A stretch of DNA of 64,000 bases, taken from NCBI RefSeq assembly GCF_005862305.2, contig NZ_CP054021.1:2994501-3058500 (forward strand), written 5' to 3'. This document shows positions 17,487 through 27,297 of the stretch, piece by piece. Within the stretch, counting starts at the first letter, position 1. Each line of letters starts with the position of its first letter. The stretch comes from Rhizobium indicum (GTDB lineage: Bacteria > Pseudomonadota > Alphaproteobacteria > Rhizobiales > Rhizobiaceae). Below the pieces are notes generated by a model, which searched no databases, had not been told where the DNA came from, and saw only the letters and a list, made by a program, of their open reading frames with translations. The translations under genes were made by a program, and so were the position numbers.

Positions 17487-17975
17487 AGGCCGGATGACGC
17501 AGACATTGGCCTCATAGGTGCAGGGATCGTCCTGTACTGCGATATCGATGACCTTTGCTTTCGGGGCCAGCAGCTCTGGCCGTGCAGAGGGATAGAAGCC
17601 ATAGCGCTCGCCGCCGACATAGGTTCCGCCATCGGCCTGATAGACGTAAGACGTGCCGGCATAGGTGTCGCCGCCGTCACTCTGTGCCTGTGGTGCGACG
17701 ACGATGATATTGTTGCGGGTGACGCGATTGGTCGCCGGCGATGAAAAATGTTTCAGGAACGGCATCCGTTCTTTGCGGTTCCGATATCGATAGGCGTTGT
17801 CGAAACGGATGCCGCGATTGCGCGAGTTCACACGTTCGCCGAGAAGCAGTCCGCCATGAAAAGCGTGGCGGTGGTCGGAAAAGCGACGATCATGACGGCG
17901 GTCGACGGCTTCGGCGGGTAGTGCCGCAAGCACGGACAGGGCAAGCAGGGCGACTGCGGACAGACTGCGAAACAT
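17484..17975 (-). CDS. Small secreted protein of unknown function
   Basis: A 163-residue protein with a clear Sec signal (FRSLSAVALLALSVLAALPA, cut near AEA at 23). The mature part is rich in Arg, His, Tyr and Gly: first a basic RRHDRRFSDHRH stretch, then a Gly/Tyr-rich segment (GGDTYAGTSYVYQADGGTYVGG). It ends with two Cys residues (DPCTYEANVCVIRP) that could form a disulfide. I do not recognise a family. It diverges from sdhC across a 315-nt gap, and its stop lies on the edge of a repeat element. Confidence 0.7.
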   Translation of the reverse strand: MFRSLSAVALLALSVLAALPAEAVDRRHDRRFSDHRHAFHGGLLLGERVNSRNRGIRFDNAYRYRNRKERMPFLKHFSSPATNRVTRNNIIVVAPQAQSDGGDTYAGTSYVYQADGGTYVGGERYGFYPSARPELLAPKAKVIDIAVQDDPCTYEANVCVIRP

Positions 17976-18290
17976 GGGTGGCCGGCCTCCGGAATTCCGA
18001 TCCCTAACAAATCGTTAACGCCAGATTGCGCCAAAAGCCGGAGCTTGTCCATTCAGGTCGGACAAGCGGCACAAAATTTGAGCGGAAAAGACCAGTTTCG
18101 TTAGCCTGCAAACTTCCCGGTAACGCGAATCGATTAAATTAAAAGCAGACAGCGATTGTGCTTGTCGTCGGCGGTTCCGGTGATTAAACGTCGCAATTGA
18201 TGCAACGCACACAGAGAATTTTGTCATTCGTGTGGTTGACTGAGCATGCTCCGAAATCCGGGAGCGCAGAGAAGCCGCCGCGAGGTTCTG
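17976..18290. other. Divergent intergenic region (secreted protein / sdhC)
   Basis: These 315 nt must hold promoters for both the sdh operon and the small secreted protein. The centre around 18120-18145 is AT-rich (GATTAAATTAAAAG). I see no convincing -35/-10 pair, palindrome or small gene in it. Confidence 0.5.
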
Positions 18291-18686
18291 ATGGCGAACG
18301 TGACAAATAACCGGCCCCTATCGCCGCATCTGCAAATCTACAAACCTATTCCCACCATGGTCATGTCCATCGTCCACCGCATTACCGGTGGCGCGCTCTA
18401 CGTCGGCACGCTGCTCGTCGCCTGGTGGCTGATCGCGGCGGCAAGCGGACAGGGCTCCTATGACTGGGCCAACTGGGTGCTCGGCAGCCTTCTCGGCAAG
18501 CTCGTGCTTCTCGGCTATACTTGGGCGCTGATGCACCACATGCTCGGCGGCTTCCGCCACTTCATGTGGGATCTCGGCTATGGCTTCGGGAAAGAGTTCT
18601 CGACCAAACTCGCCATCGCCAACATCATCGGGTCGCTCTGTCTGACCGTGTTGGTCTGGGTGATCGGCTTCCTCATTCGCTTCTGA
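18291..18686 (+). CDS. sdhC: Succinate dehydrogenase cytochrome b556 subunit
   Basis: A 131-residue membrane anchor of complex II, with three transmembrane helices that help bind heme b and ubiquinone. The family start [20 protein letters not shown] is at 6-25, followed by the SIVHRITG motif, and the heme ligand His lies in [12 protein letters not shown]. The ATG at 18291 gives the usual length of about 130; an upstream in-frame ATG at 18246 adds 15 residues without homology. It is the first gene of sdhCDAB. Confidence 0.96.
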   Translation: MANVTNNRPLSPHLQIYKPIPTMVMSIVHRITGGALYVGTLLVAWWLIAAASGQGSYDWANWVLGSLLGKLVLLGYTWALMHHMLGGFRHFMWDLGYGFGKEFSTKLAIANIIGSLCLTVLVWVIGFLIRF

Positions 18687-18696
18687 AGGTCCCCTC

Positions 18697-19077
18697 ATGG
18701 ATATGCGCACCCCCCTCGGCAAGGTTCGCGGGCTCGGCTCCGCCAAGGACGGCACGGATCATTTCTGGCGCCAGCGGCTGACGGCCGTCGCCAATGTTCC
18801 GCTGATCCTCTTCTTCGTCATCTTCATGCTCGCCTATGCCGGCGCGCCCTATGCGGATGTGGTTCGCGCGCTGTCGAACCCCTTCGTCGCGGTGGTCATG
18901 GGGCTGATGGTGATCTCGGGCGTCATCCACATGAAGCTCGGCATGCAGGTCATCATCGAGGATTACGTGCACGGCGAATTCGGCAAGATCGTTCTCCTGA
19001 TGCTGAACACGTTCTTTGCGATCCTGATTGCCGGCCTCTGTCTCTTCGCCATTCTGAAAATCGCATTCGTAGGATAA
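18697..19077 (+). CDS. sdhD: Succinate dehydrogenase membrane anchor subunit
   Basis: A 126-residue hydrophobic subunit with three membrane helices. The N-terminus [20 protein letters not shown] is typical of alphaproteobacterial SdhD, and [21 protein letters not shown] holds the heme- and quinone-site residues. It follows sdhC by 10 nt and precedes sdhA by 6 nt, so the operon is tightly coupled. Confidence 0.95.
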   Translation: MDMRTPLGKVRGLGSAKDGTDHFWRQRLTAVANVPLILFFVIFMLAYAGAPYADVVRALSNPFVAVVMGLMVISGVIHMKLGMQVIIEDYVHGEFGKIVLLMLNTFFAILIAGLCLFAILKIAFVG

Positions 19078-19083
19078 GCTGAC

Positions 19084-20925
19084 ATGGCACCGACTTCACC
19101 CGCCCAGAATGGCAAAGCCTACAAATATGTCGATCACTCCTACGACGTGATTGTCGTCGGCGCCGGCGGCGCCGGGCTGCGCGCCACGCTCGGCATGGCC
19201 GAGCAGGGTTTCCGCACGGCCTGCATCACCAAGGTATTCCCGACCCGCTCGCATACGGTCGCGGCCCAGGGCGGCATCGCCGCCTCGCTGCGCAACATGA
19301 CGCCGGATAGCTGGCAGTGGCACCTCTACGACACCGTCAAGGGTTCCGACTGGCTCGGCGACGTCGACGCCATGCAGTATCTCACCATGGAAGCGCCGAA
19401 GGCGGTCTATGAGCTCGAGCATTACGGCGTGCCGTTCTCGCGCAACGAGGAAGGCAAGATCTATCAGCGCCCGTTCGGCGGCCACATGCAGAATTACGGC
19501 GAAGGCCCGCCGGTACAGCGCACCTGCGCCGTTGCCGACCGTACCGGCCACGCCATCCTGCATACGCTCTACGGCCAGTCGCTGCGCAACAATGCCGAGT
19601 TCTTCATCGAGTATTTTGCGCTCGACCTGATCATGTCGGAAGACGGCAGCCGCTGCACCGGCGTCATCGCCTGGTGCCTGGATGACGGCACGATCCATCG
19701 CTTCGCCGCCAAGATGGTGGTGCTGGCGACCGGCGGCTACGGCCGCGCCTATTTCTCGGCAACGTCAGCCCATACCTGCACCGGCGACGGCGGCGGCATG
19801 GTGGCGCGCGCCGGCCTGCCGCTGCAGGACATGGAATTCGTTCAGTTCCATCCGACCGGCATCTACGGTTCGGGCTGTCTGATCACCGAAGGCGCGCGCG
19901 GCGAAGGCGGTTACCTCGTCAACTCCGAGGGCGAGCGCTTCATGGAACGTTACGCCCCTTCGGCCAAGGACCTTGCTTCGCGCGACGTCGTTTCGCGCTG
20001 CATGACGCTTGAGATCCGCGAGGGCCGCGGTGTCGGCAAGGCGAAGGACCACATCTTCCTGCATCTCGACCATCTCGATCCGGCCGTTCTTCATGAACGC
20101 CTGCCGGGGATTTCCGAGAGCGCCAAGATCTTCGCCGGCGTCGACGTCACGCGCGAACCGATCCCGGTTCTGCCGACCGTTCATTACAATATGGGCGGCA
20201 TTCCCACGAATTATTGGGGCGAAGTGCTGAACGCCGACGGCGCCAATCCGGAACGGATCATCCCCGGCCTGATGGCTGTGGGTGAGGCCGGCTGTGCCTC
20301 GGTGCACGGCGCCAACCGTCTCGGCTCCAATTCGCTGATCGACCTCGTGGTCTTCGGCCGGGCCGCTGCGATCCGCGCCGGCGAGGTGATCGACCGCGCC
20401 GCGCCGATCCCGCATCTCAACGTCGCAGCCTGCGACAAGATCATGGACCGCTTCGACGGTCTGCGTCACGCCAGCGGCGGCACGCCGACGGCGGAGCTGC
20501 GCGAGAAGATGCAGCGCGCCATGCAGGAAGACGCCGCGGTGTTCCGGACGCAGGAATCGCTGGAATCCGGTTGCCGGCGCATCTCGGCAATCTGGGGCGA
20601 GATGAAGGACATCAAGGTCACCGACCGCTCGATGATCTGGAACTCGGATCTGGTCGAGACGCTGGAGCTGCAGAACCTGATGGCCAACGCCATCACGACG
20701 ATCTACGGCGCCGAGGCCCGCAAGGAGAGCCGCGGTTCGCATGCCCGCGAAGATTATACCGAGGGTGCATTCGCTGGCCGCGACGACGTCAACTGGCGCA
20801 AGCACACACTCGCCTGGGTGAACGAGGCAGGCGATGTGAAACTCGACTATCGTCCTGTTCACACCGAGCTCATTGCCGAAGGCATCGATCCGCACAAGAT
20901 CGAGCCGAAGGCTCGCGTGTACTGA
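19084..20925 (+). CDS. sdhA: Succinate dehydrogenase flavoprotein subunit
   Basis: A 613-residue catalytic subunit oxidising succinate to fumarate on the cytoplasmic side of complex II. FAD-binding [17 protein letters not shown] is at about 26-42; the flavin-linking His lies in [12 protein letters not shown]. The active-site region [20 protein letters not shown] and the C-terminal REDYTEGAF are intact. Length is normal. Several long antisense open frames here are only compositional shadows. Confidence 0.98.
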   Translation: MAPTSPAQNGKAYKYVDHSYDVIVVGAGGAGLRATLGMAEQGFRTACITKVFPTRSHTVAAQGGIAASLRNMTPDSWQWHLYDTVKGSDWLGDVDAMQYLTMEAPKAVYELEHYGVPFSRNEEGKIYQRPFGGHMQNYGEGPPVQRTCAVADRTGHAILHTLYGQSLRNNAEFFIEYFALDLIMSEDGSRCTGVIAWCLDDGTIHRFAAKMVVLATGGYGRAYFSATSAHTCTGDGGGMVARAGLPLQDMEFVQFHPTGIYGSGCLITEGARGEGGYLVNSEGERFMERYAPSAKDLASRDVVSRCMTLEIREGRGVGKAKDHIFLHLDHLDPAVLHERLPGISESAKIFAGVDVTREPIPVLPTVHYNMGGIPTNYWGEVLNADGANPERIIPGLMAVGEAGCASVHGANRLGSNSLIDLVVFGRAAAIRAGEVIDRAAPIPHLNVAACDKIMDRFDGLRHASGGTPTAELREKMQRAMQEDAAVFRTQESLESGCRRISAIWGEMKDIKVTDRSMIWNSDLVETLELQNLMANAITTIYGAEARKESRGSHAREDYTEGAFAGRDDVNWRKHTLAWVNEAGDVKLDYRPVHTELIAEGIDPHKIEPKARVY

Positions 20926-20943
20926 TCTCAAGAGGAACCGGAC

Positions 20944-21723
20944 ATGGTTGAACTCGCTCTCCCCAAGAATTCTCAGATGCGCGAAGGCAAGGTCTGGCCG
21001 AAGCCGGCGGGTGCCAAGAACACCCGCGAGTTCCGCGTCTACCGCTGGAGCCCGGACGACGGTCAGAACCCGTCGATCGATACCTTCTATATCGATGTCG
21101 ACGATTGCGGGCCGATGGTGCTCGACGGTCTGCTCTACATCAAGAACAAGATCGACCCGACGCTGACGCTGCGCCGCTCCTGTCGCGAGGGCATCTGCGG
21201 CTCCTGCGCGATGAATATCGACGGCACGAACACGCTCGCCTGCACCAAGGGCCTTGACGATATCAAGGGCGCGGTGAAAATCTATCCGCTGCCGCATCTG
21301 CCCGTCGTCAAGGATCTGGTTCCGGACCTCACCAACTTCTATGCCCAGCATCGTTCGATCGAGCCATGGCTGAAGACGGTGTCGCCGGCGCCGGCCAAGG
21401 AATGGAAGCAGAGCCACGAGGACCGGCAGAAGCTTGACGGCCTCTATGAATGCATCCTTTGCGCCTGCTGCTCGACCTCCTGTCCGAGCTACTGGTGGAA
21501 TGGCGACCGCTATCTCGGCCCGGCCGTTCTGCTGCAGGCCTATCGCTGGCTGATCGATTCCCGAGACGAGGCGACCGGCGAGCGCCTCGACAATCTTGAG
21601 GATCCGTTCCGCCTCTATCGCTGCCACACGATCATGAACTGCGCGCAGACCTGCCCGAAGGGCCTCAACCCGGCCAAGGCGATCGCCGAAATCAAGAAGA
21701 TGATGGTCGAGCGCCGGGTTTGA
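20944..21723 (+). CDS. sdhB: Succinate dehydrogenase iron-sulfur subunit
   Basis: A 259-residue subunit passing electrons from FAD to quinone. The [2Fe-2S] cysteines are C80, C85, C88 and C100 ([13 protein letters not shown]). The C-terminal domain has [15 protein letters not shown] and [11 protein letters not shown] for the [4Fe-4S] and [3Fe-4S] clusters. It ends the sdhCDAB operon, followed by a strong stem-loop. Confidence 0.98.
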   Translation: MVELALPKNSQMREGKVWPKPAGAKNTREFRVYRWSPDDGQNPSIDTFYIDVDDCGPMVLDGLLYIKNKIDPTLTLRRSCREGICGSCAMNIDGTNTLACTKGLDDIKGAVKIYPLPHLPVVKDLVPDLTNFYAQHRSIEPWLKTVSPAPAKEWKQSHEDRQKLDGLYECILCACCSTSCPSYWWNGDRYLGPAVLLQAYRWLIDSRDEATGERLDNLEDPFRLYRCHTIMNCAQTCPKGLNPAKAIAEIKKMMVERRV

Positions 21724-21747
21724 TCGGCGTGCAGGCCGATGGCGGAA

Positions 21748-21773
21748 TGACGGCTTCGATCCCGAAGCCGTCA
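21748..21773 (+). terminator. Stem-loop after sdhB
   Basis: A perfect 11-bp stem TGACGGCTTCG/CGAAGCCGTCA closes a 4-nt loop ATCC, 24 nt past the sdhB stop. It lacks a T-run, so termination may need Rho, or the structure protects the 3' end. Confidence 0.65.
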
Positions 21774-22105
21774 CCGAGATCTGCTCGCGGCTCCTCAGTG
21801 GTGCGCGGATAGACAGCCGATCGGTGCTGGTGAAATCCTCCTGCAGAACTCTCTGGAGCGGTATTCCGAGACATTGCGCGAGTTCGACAGGGATCCTGAC
21901 AGAGATGAACGCGCGCAACACCTTGCTGACAAATTCTGTGTGCAGGAAGTTTTGCAGCGGGACAGTTGAACTGTATCGTTTTTCGGTTAGTTGTTGTCAC
22001 GGGCAATTTATGCAGCACGACTTGATTAACCAAATCGAATTACGATAATCGGACTTGTCTCACGCCCGTTTCTCTACGGCGATAGCCGAATTCAGGAGTA
22101 TGATG
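21774..22105. other. Intergenic region between sdhB and the lipoprotein gene
   Basis: About 330 nt with no gene I can support. Beyond the candidate promoter at its right end I see no repeat or palindrome; the right half is AT-richer, as expected of a promoter region. Confidence 0.5.
22022..22049 (+). promoter_or_regulatory. Candidate sigma-70-type promoter for the lipoprotein gene
   Basis: TTGATT and GATAAT are separated by 16 bp in an AT-rich stretch, with the -10 about 56 nt before the ATG at 22106. Good match by eye, not tested. Confidence 0.4.
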
Positions 22106-22621
22106 ATGCAGTTGCGATATGCGATGACAGGTCTGGTGGTGGTTCTGTCGCTAGCCGGTTGTCAGCGTACGGCATATGATTACAGCTCCAACGCCAGTGC
22201 CGGCCCGGCGCCGTTGACGGCGCAGCCGGTGCCCTCGGTGCAGGGCGGGCAGCTTCCGCCGCCGACCGGCGGCTCGCAGTTTCCGGCCGCGCCGACGACA
22301 ACGGCGCCGATGCCGGGCGCTGAGCCTGGTGCAATGGCCGCGAATGCGCTCGATATCACCAAGGAATCGATGGTCGGAAGCTGGCGCGTCAACGGTAGCT
22401 GCGACATGTTCCTGACGCTCACCAATCTCGGCAGCGGTTCGCGCGGCGGAACGCGTGGCTGTGTCGGCGAGCTGACGGCGATGGGCTCCTGGGAGGTCGC
22501 CGGCAAGCAGGTGCTGCTCAAGGACCGCTCGGGCAACCAGCTGGGCAGCGTCTACAAGACGGCCGACAACCGCTTCCAGGGACAGACGAGCACAGGCCAG
22601 TCGATCAGTCTCAGCCGGTAA
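22106..22621 (+). CDS. Outer-membrane lipoprotein with AprI/Inh-type domain (Omp19-like)
   Basis: A 171-residue lipoprotein. The signal [19 protein letters not shown] ends in a lipobox with the lipidated Cys. A Pro/Ala-rich linker follows, and the last 75 residues ([20 protein letters not shown] to [13 protein letters not shown]) match the metalloprotease-inhibitor (AprI/Inh) barrel found in Brucella Omp19. Three ATGs lie in a row; the third, at 22106, is 7 nt after AGGAG and is preferred. It probably sits in the outer membrane; protease inhibition is known for Omp19 but is inference here. Confidence 0.83.
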   Translation: MQLRYAMTGLVVVLSLAGCQRTAYDYSSNASAGPAPLTAQPVPSVQGGQLPPPTGGSQFPAAPTTTAPMPGAEPGAMAANALDITKESMVGSWRVNGSCDMFLTLTNLGSGSRGGTRGCVGELTAMGSWEVAGKQVLLKDRSGNQLGSVYKTADNRFQGQTSTGQSISLSR

Positions 22622-22668
22622 ATGTTCCGGCGGGTCTCCTGCGATGACTGACAGGCGGATATGCCCTC

Positions 22669-23832
22669 ATGCAACCAATGCCGGATTATGCGCTCAGCGT
22701 CTGCGAACAGCTTAAAGCGCTGACCGCATCGGGCGCACTCCAGGTCGATTCCGCCCAGATGGACGTGGCAAAGAGCCTCGACCGGGTGCTTGCCGGCCTG
22801 AAGCAGCGGCGGCCGGCGGCAAAATCGAGCGCGCTCGGCTGGCTGTTTGCCGCCAAGAAGAAATCCGCCGACGGCATCAAGGGGCTTTACATCCACGGCA
22901 GCGTCGGGCGCGGCAAGACCATGCTGATGGACATGTTTTTCGCGATGGCGCCGTGCAGGAAGAAACGGCGGGCGCATTTCCACGAATTTATGGCGGATGT
23001 GCACAACCGCATTGCAGCGCACCGGCTGAAGCTCAAGAACGGCGAGACGAAGCAGGCCGATCCGATGCCGCCGGTCGCCGCAGCGCTTTACGACGAGGCA
23101 GAACTGCTCTGCTTCGACGAGTTCACGGTCACCGACATCGCCGACGCGATGATCCTGTCGCGGCTGTTCTCCGAGCTTTTTGCGCGCGGATGCGTGCTGG
23201 TCGCGACCTCGAACGTCGAGCCCGACAATCTCTACACGGATGGTCTCAATCGCGGCCTCTTCCTGCCCTTCGTCGCCTTGCTCAAGCAGCATGTCGATGT
23301 CGTCAGCCTGGATTCACCGACCGACTACCGGATGGAGAGGCTGAGCAGCCAGCCGGTCTATCTGGTGCCGATCAACGAGCATAACGACATGGCGATGGAT
23401 GCGTCCTGGACGCAGGCGCTGCATGGGCGCAAGGCGCAGCCGCTGGATATCCCGATGAAGGGGCGCCACATCCATGTGCCGCTCGCCGTCGACCGCATGG
23501 CGCGGTTTTCTTTCGCCGATCTTTGCGACAAACCGCTCGGGGCGGTCGACTTCCTGGCCATCGCCGAGCGTTTCGATACGGTCTTCGTCGATCACATTCC
23601 CTTGCTCGGGCCGGAAAAGCGGAACCAGATCAAACGGTTCATCATTATGGTCGATACGTTCTACGATCATGCCGTGCGGCTTTACATTTCCGCAGCGGCG
23701 ATGCCGGAGGAACTGCTGCTGCAACGTCGGGGCACCGAGGGCTTCGAATTCGACCGCACGGCGTCGCGCCTGTTCGAGATGCGCAGTGCGGAATATCTTG
23801 CGCTGCACCATGAGAAACGCGCCGCAGAGTAA
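22669..23832 (+). CDS. zapE: Cell division protein ZapE (AFG1-like ATPase)
   Basis: A 387-residue P-loop ATPase of the AFG1/ZapE family. Walker A GSVGRGKTMLMDMFF is at about 77-91 and Walker B LLCFDEFTVTDIADA at about 146-160. ATSNVEPDNLY and the C-terminal region with FFDRTAS-like residues (EFDRTASRLFEM) are typical. In E. coli ZapE binds FtsZ at the constricting ring, and its mitochondrial homologue AFG1 aids complex assembly and turnover. It stands alone between the lipoprotein and the mdh operon, as in many Rhizobiales. Confidence 0.92.
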   Translation: MQPMPDYALSVCEQLKALTASGALQVDSAQMDVAKSLDRVLAGLKQRRPAAKSSALGWLFAAKKKSADGIKGLYIHGSVGRGKTMLMDMFFAMAPCRKKRRAHFHEFMADVHNRIAAHRLKLKNGETKQADPMPPVAAALYDEAELLCFDEFTVTDIADAMILSRLFSELFARGCVLVATSNVEPDNLYTDGLNRGLFLPFVALLKQHVDVVSLDSPTDYRMERLSSQPVYLVPINEHNDMAMDASWTQALHGRKAQPLDIPMKGRHIHVPLAVDRMARFSFADLCDKPLGAVDFLAIAERFDTVFVDHIPLLGPEKRNQIKRFIIMVDTFYDHAVRLYISAAAMPEELLLQRRGTEGFEFDRTASRLFEMRSAEYLALHHEKRAAE

Positions 23833-23851
23833 CAATCCGGTGACAGAATAC

Positions 23852-23867
23852 CTTACGTTTACGTAAG
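23852..23867. promoter_or_regulatory. Palindrome upstream of mdh
   Basis: CTTACGT-TT-ACGTAAG is a perfect inverted repeat 143 nt before the mdh start, followed by a run of six T. It can be read as an operator (the shape resembles MerR-type LiuR sites) or as a weak terminator of zapE, with a 6-bp stem and loop TTTA. Which one is not decidable from sequence. Confidence 0.45.
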
Positions 23868-23913
23868 ATTTTTTGTATCTAAACGATTGAAAACGCTGCA
23901 TCAAAAATAATGA

Positions 23914-24972
<1,059 letters not shown>

Positions 24973-25008
24973 TCGATGGGCTGAAGTAATCGAAACAGGG
25001 ATACACCC

Positions 25009-26202
<1,194 letters not shown>

Positions 26203-26221
26203 TTTTGAAGGATCTGAAAGA

Positions 26222-27124
26222 ATGTCTATTCTCGTCAATAAAGACACCAAGGTCCTCGTTCAGGGTCTGACCGGCAAGACCGGCACGTTCCACACCGAAC
26301 AGGCGCTTGCTTACTACGGCACCCAGATGGTCGGCGGTATCCATCCGAAGAAGGGTGGCGAAACCTGGACCGGCGCAAAGGGCGAAAGCCTGCCGATCTT
26401 TGCAACCGTTGCCGAGGGCAAGGAAAAGACCGGCGCCAACGCGACCGTCATCTATGTTCCGCCGGCAGGAGCCGCCGATGCGATCATCGAGGCGATCGAC
26501 GCCGAGATCCCGTTCATCACCTGCATCACCGAAGGCATCCCGGTCATGGACATGGTGCGGGTCAAGGCTCGCCTCGACCGCTCCACGTCGCGCCTGCTCG
26601 GTCCGAACTGCCCGGGTATCATGACGCCGGAAGAATGCAAGATCGGCATCATGCCGGGCTCGATCTTCCGCAAGGGTTCGGTCGGTATCGTTTCCCGCTC
26701 GGGCACGCTGACCTATGAAGCCGTGTTCCAGACCTCCAATGAAGGTCTCGGCCAGACGACGGCCGTCGGCATCGGCGGCGACCCGGTCAAGGGCACCGAG
26801 TTCATCGACGTCCTGGAAATGTTCCTGGCCGATGAAGCGACCCAGTCGATCATTATGATCGGCGAAATTGGTGGTGCGGCTGAAGAAGACGCAGCGCAGT
26901 TCCTCAAGGACGAAGCCAAGAAGGGCCGCAAGAAGCCGATGGCTGGCTTCATTGCCGGCCGTACGGCGCCGAAGGGCCGCACCATGGGCCATGCCGGCGC
27001 TGTGGTTTCCGGCGGCAAGGGCGATGCGGAATCGAAGATCGCGGCGATGGAATCGGCAGGCATCAAAGTATCGCCCTCTCCGGCCCGCCTCGGCAAGACG
27101 CTGGTTGAAGTCCTCAAGGGCTAA
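26222..27124 (+). CDS. sucD: Succinyl-CoA synthetase alpha subunit
   Basis: A 300-residue CoA-binding subunit. CoA site [22 protein letters not shown] segment at about 13-30, VTEGIPV-type loop ([11 protein letters not shown]), [19 protein letters not shown], and the phosphohistidine in [16 protein letters not shown] near 245. The ATG at 26222 gives the standard length. A stem-loop follows before sucA. Confidence 0.97.
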   Translation: MSILVNKDTKVLVQGLTGKTGTFHTEQALAYYGTQMVGGIHPKKGGETWTGAKGESLPIFATVAEGKEKTGANATVIYVPPAGAADAIIEAIDAEIPFITCITEGIPVMDMVRVKARLDRSTSRLLGPNCPGIMTPEECKIGIMPGSIFRKGSVGIVSRSGTLTYEAVFQTSNEGLGQTTAVGIGGDPVKGTEFIDVLEMFLADEATQSIIMIGEIGGAAEEDAAQFLKDEAKKGRKKPMAGFIAGRTAPKGRTMGHAGAVVSGGKGDAESKIAAMESAGIKVSPSPARLGKTLVEVLKG

Positions 27125-27138
27125 GCCACCTATATAGA

Positions 27139-27174
27139 CCGGGCGGAGGAACGGCATCTGCGTCTTCCGCCCGG
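27139..27174 (+). promoter_or_regulatory. Intercistronic stem-loop between sucD and sucA
   Basis: A 12-bp stem with one G-T pair, CCGGGCGGAGGA/TCTTCCGCCCGG, encloses 12 nt. It starts 15 nt after the sucD stop, has no T-run, and may be a partial terminator or RNA-processing site separating mdh-sucCD from sucAB. Confidence 0.6.
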
Positions 27175-27266
27175 CCTCGACAACACGAGACTCAGCAGAT
27201 GCGCCGCGGACAGGCGGCAATCGGAATGCGGCAGCCGGCCATCAAGCCGGCAAATTCATCAAAGTC

Positions 27267-27297
27267 AGGAGGCGGACGGAAGCGTCCGCATATCACC
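27267..27297 (+). promoter_or_regulatory. Shine-Dalgarno separated from sucA ATG by a hairpin
   Basis: A perfect AGGAGG at 27267-27272 is 25 nt from the ATG, too far for normal initiation. Between them GCGGACG-GAAG-CGTCCGC (27272-27289) forms a perfect 7-bp stem; folding leaves about 8-9 nt to the ATG. The hairpin may be required for efficient translation. Confidence 0.5.

Noticed and set aside
19765..21921. A 718-codon open frame antisense to sdhA/sdhB
   Set aside because: It mirrors the third-position GC bias of the sdh genes, has no family motif or ribosome-binding site and would overlap two certain genes completely.
21692..22033. A 113-codon minus-strand frame in the sdhB-lipoprotein gap
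   Set aside because: Starts at sdhB's 3' end on the opposite strand, lacks a family and a ribosome-binding site; the gap is better read as regulatory.
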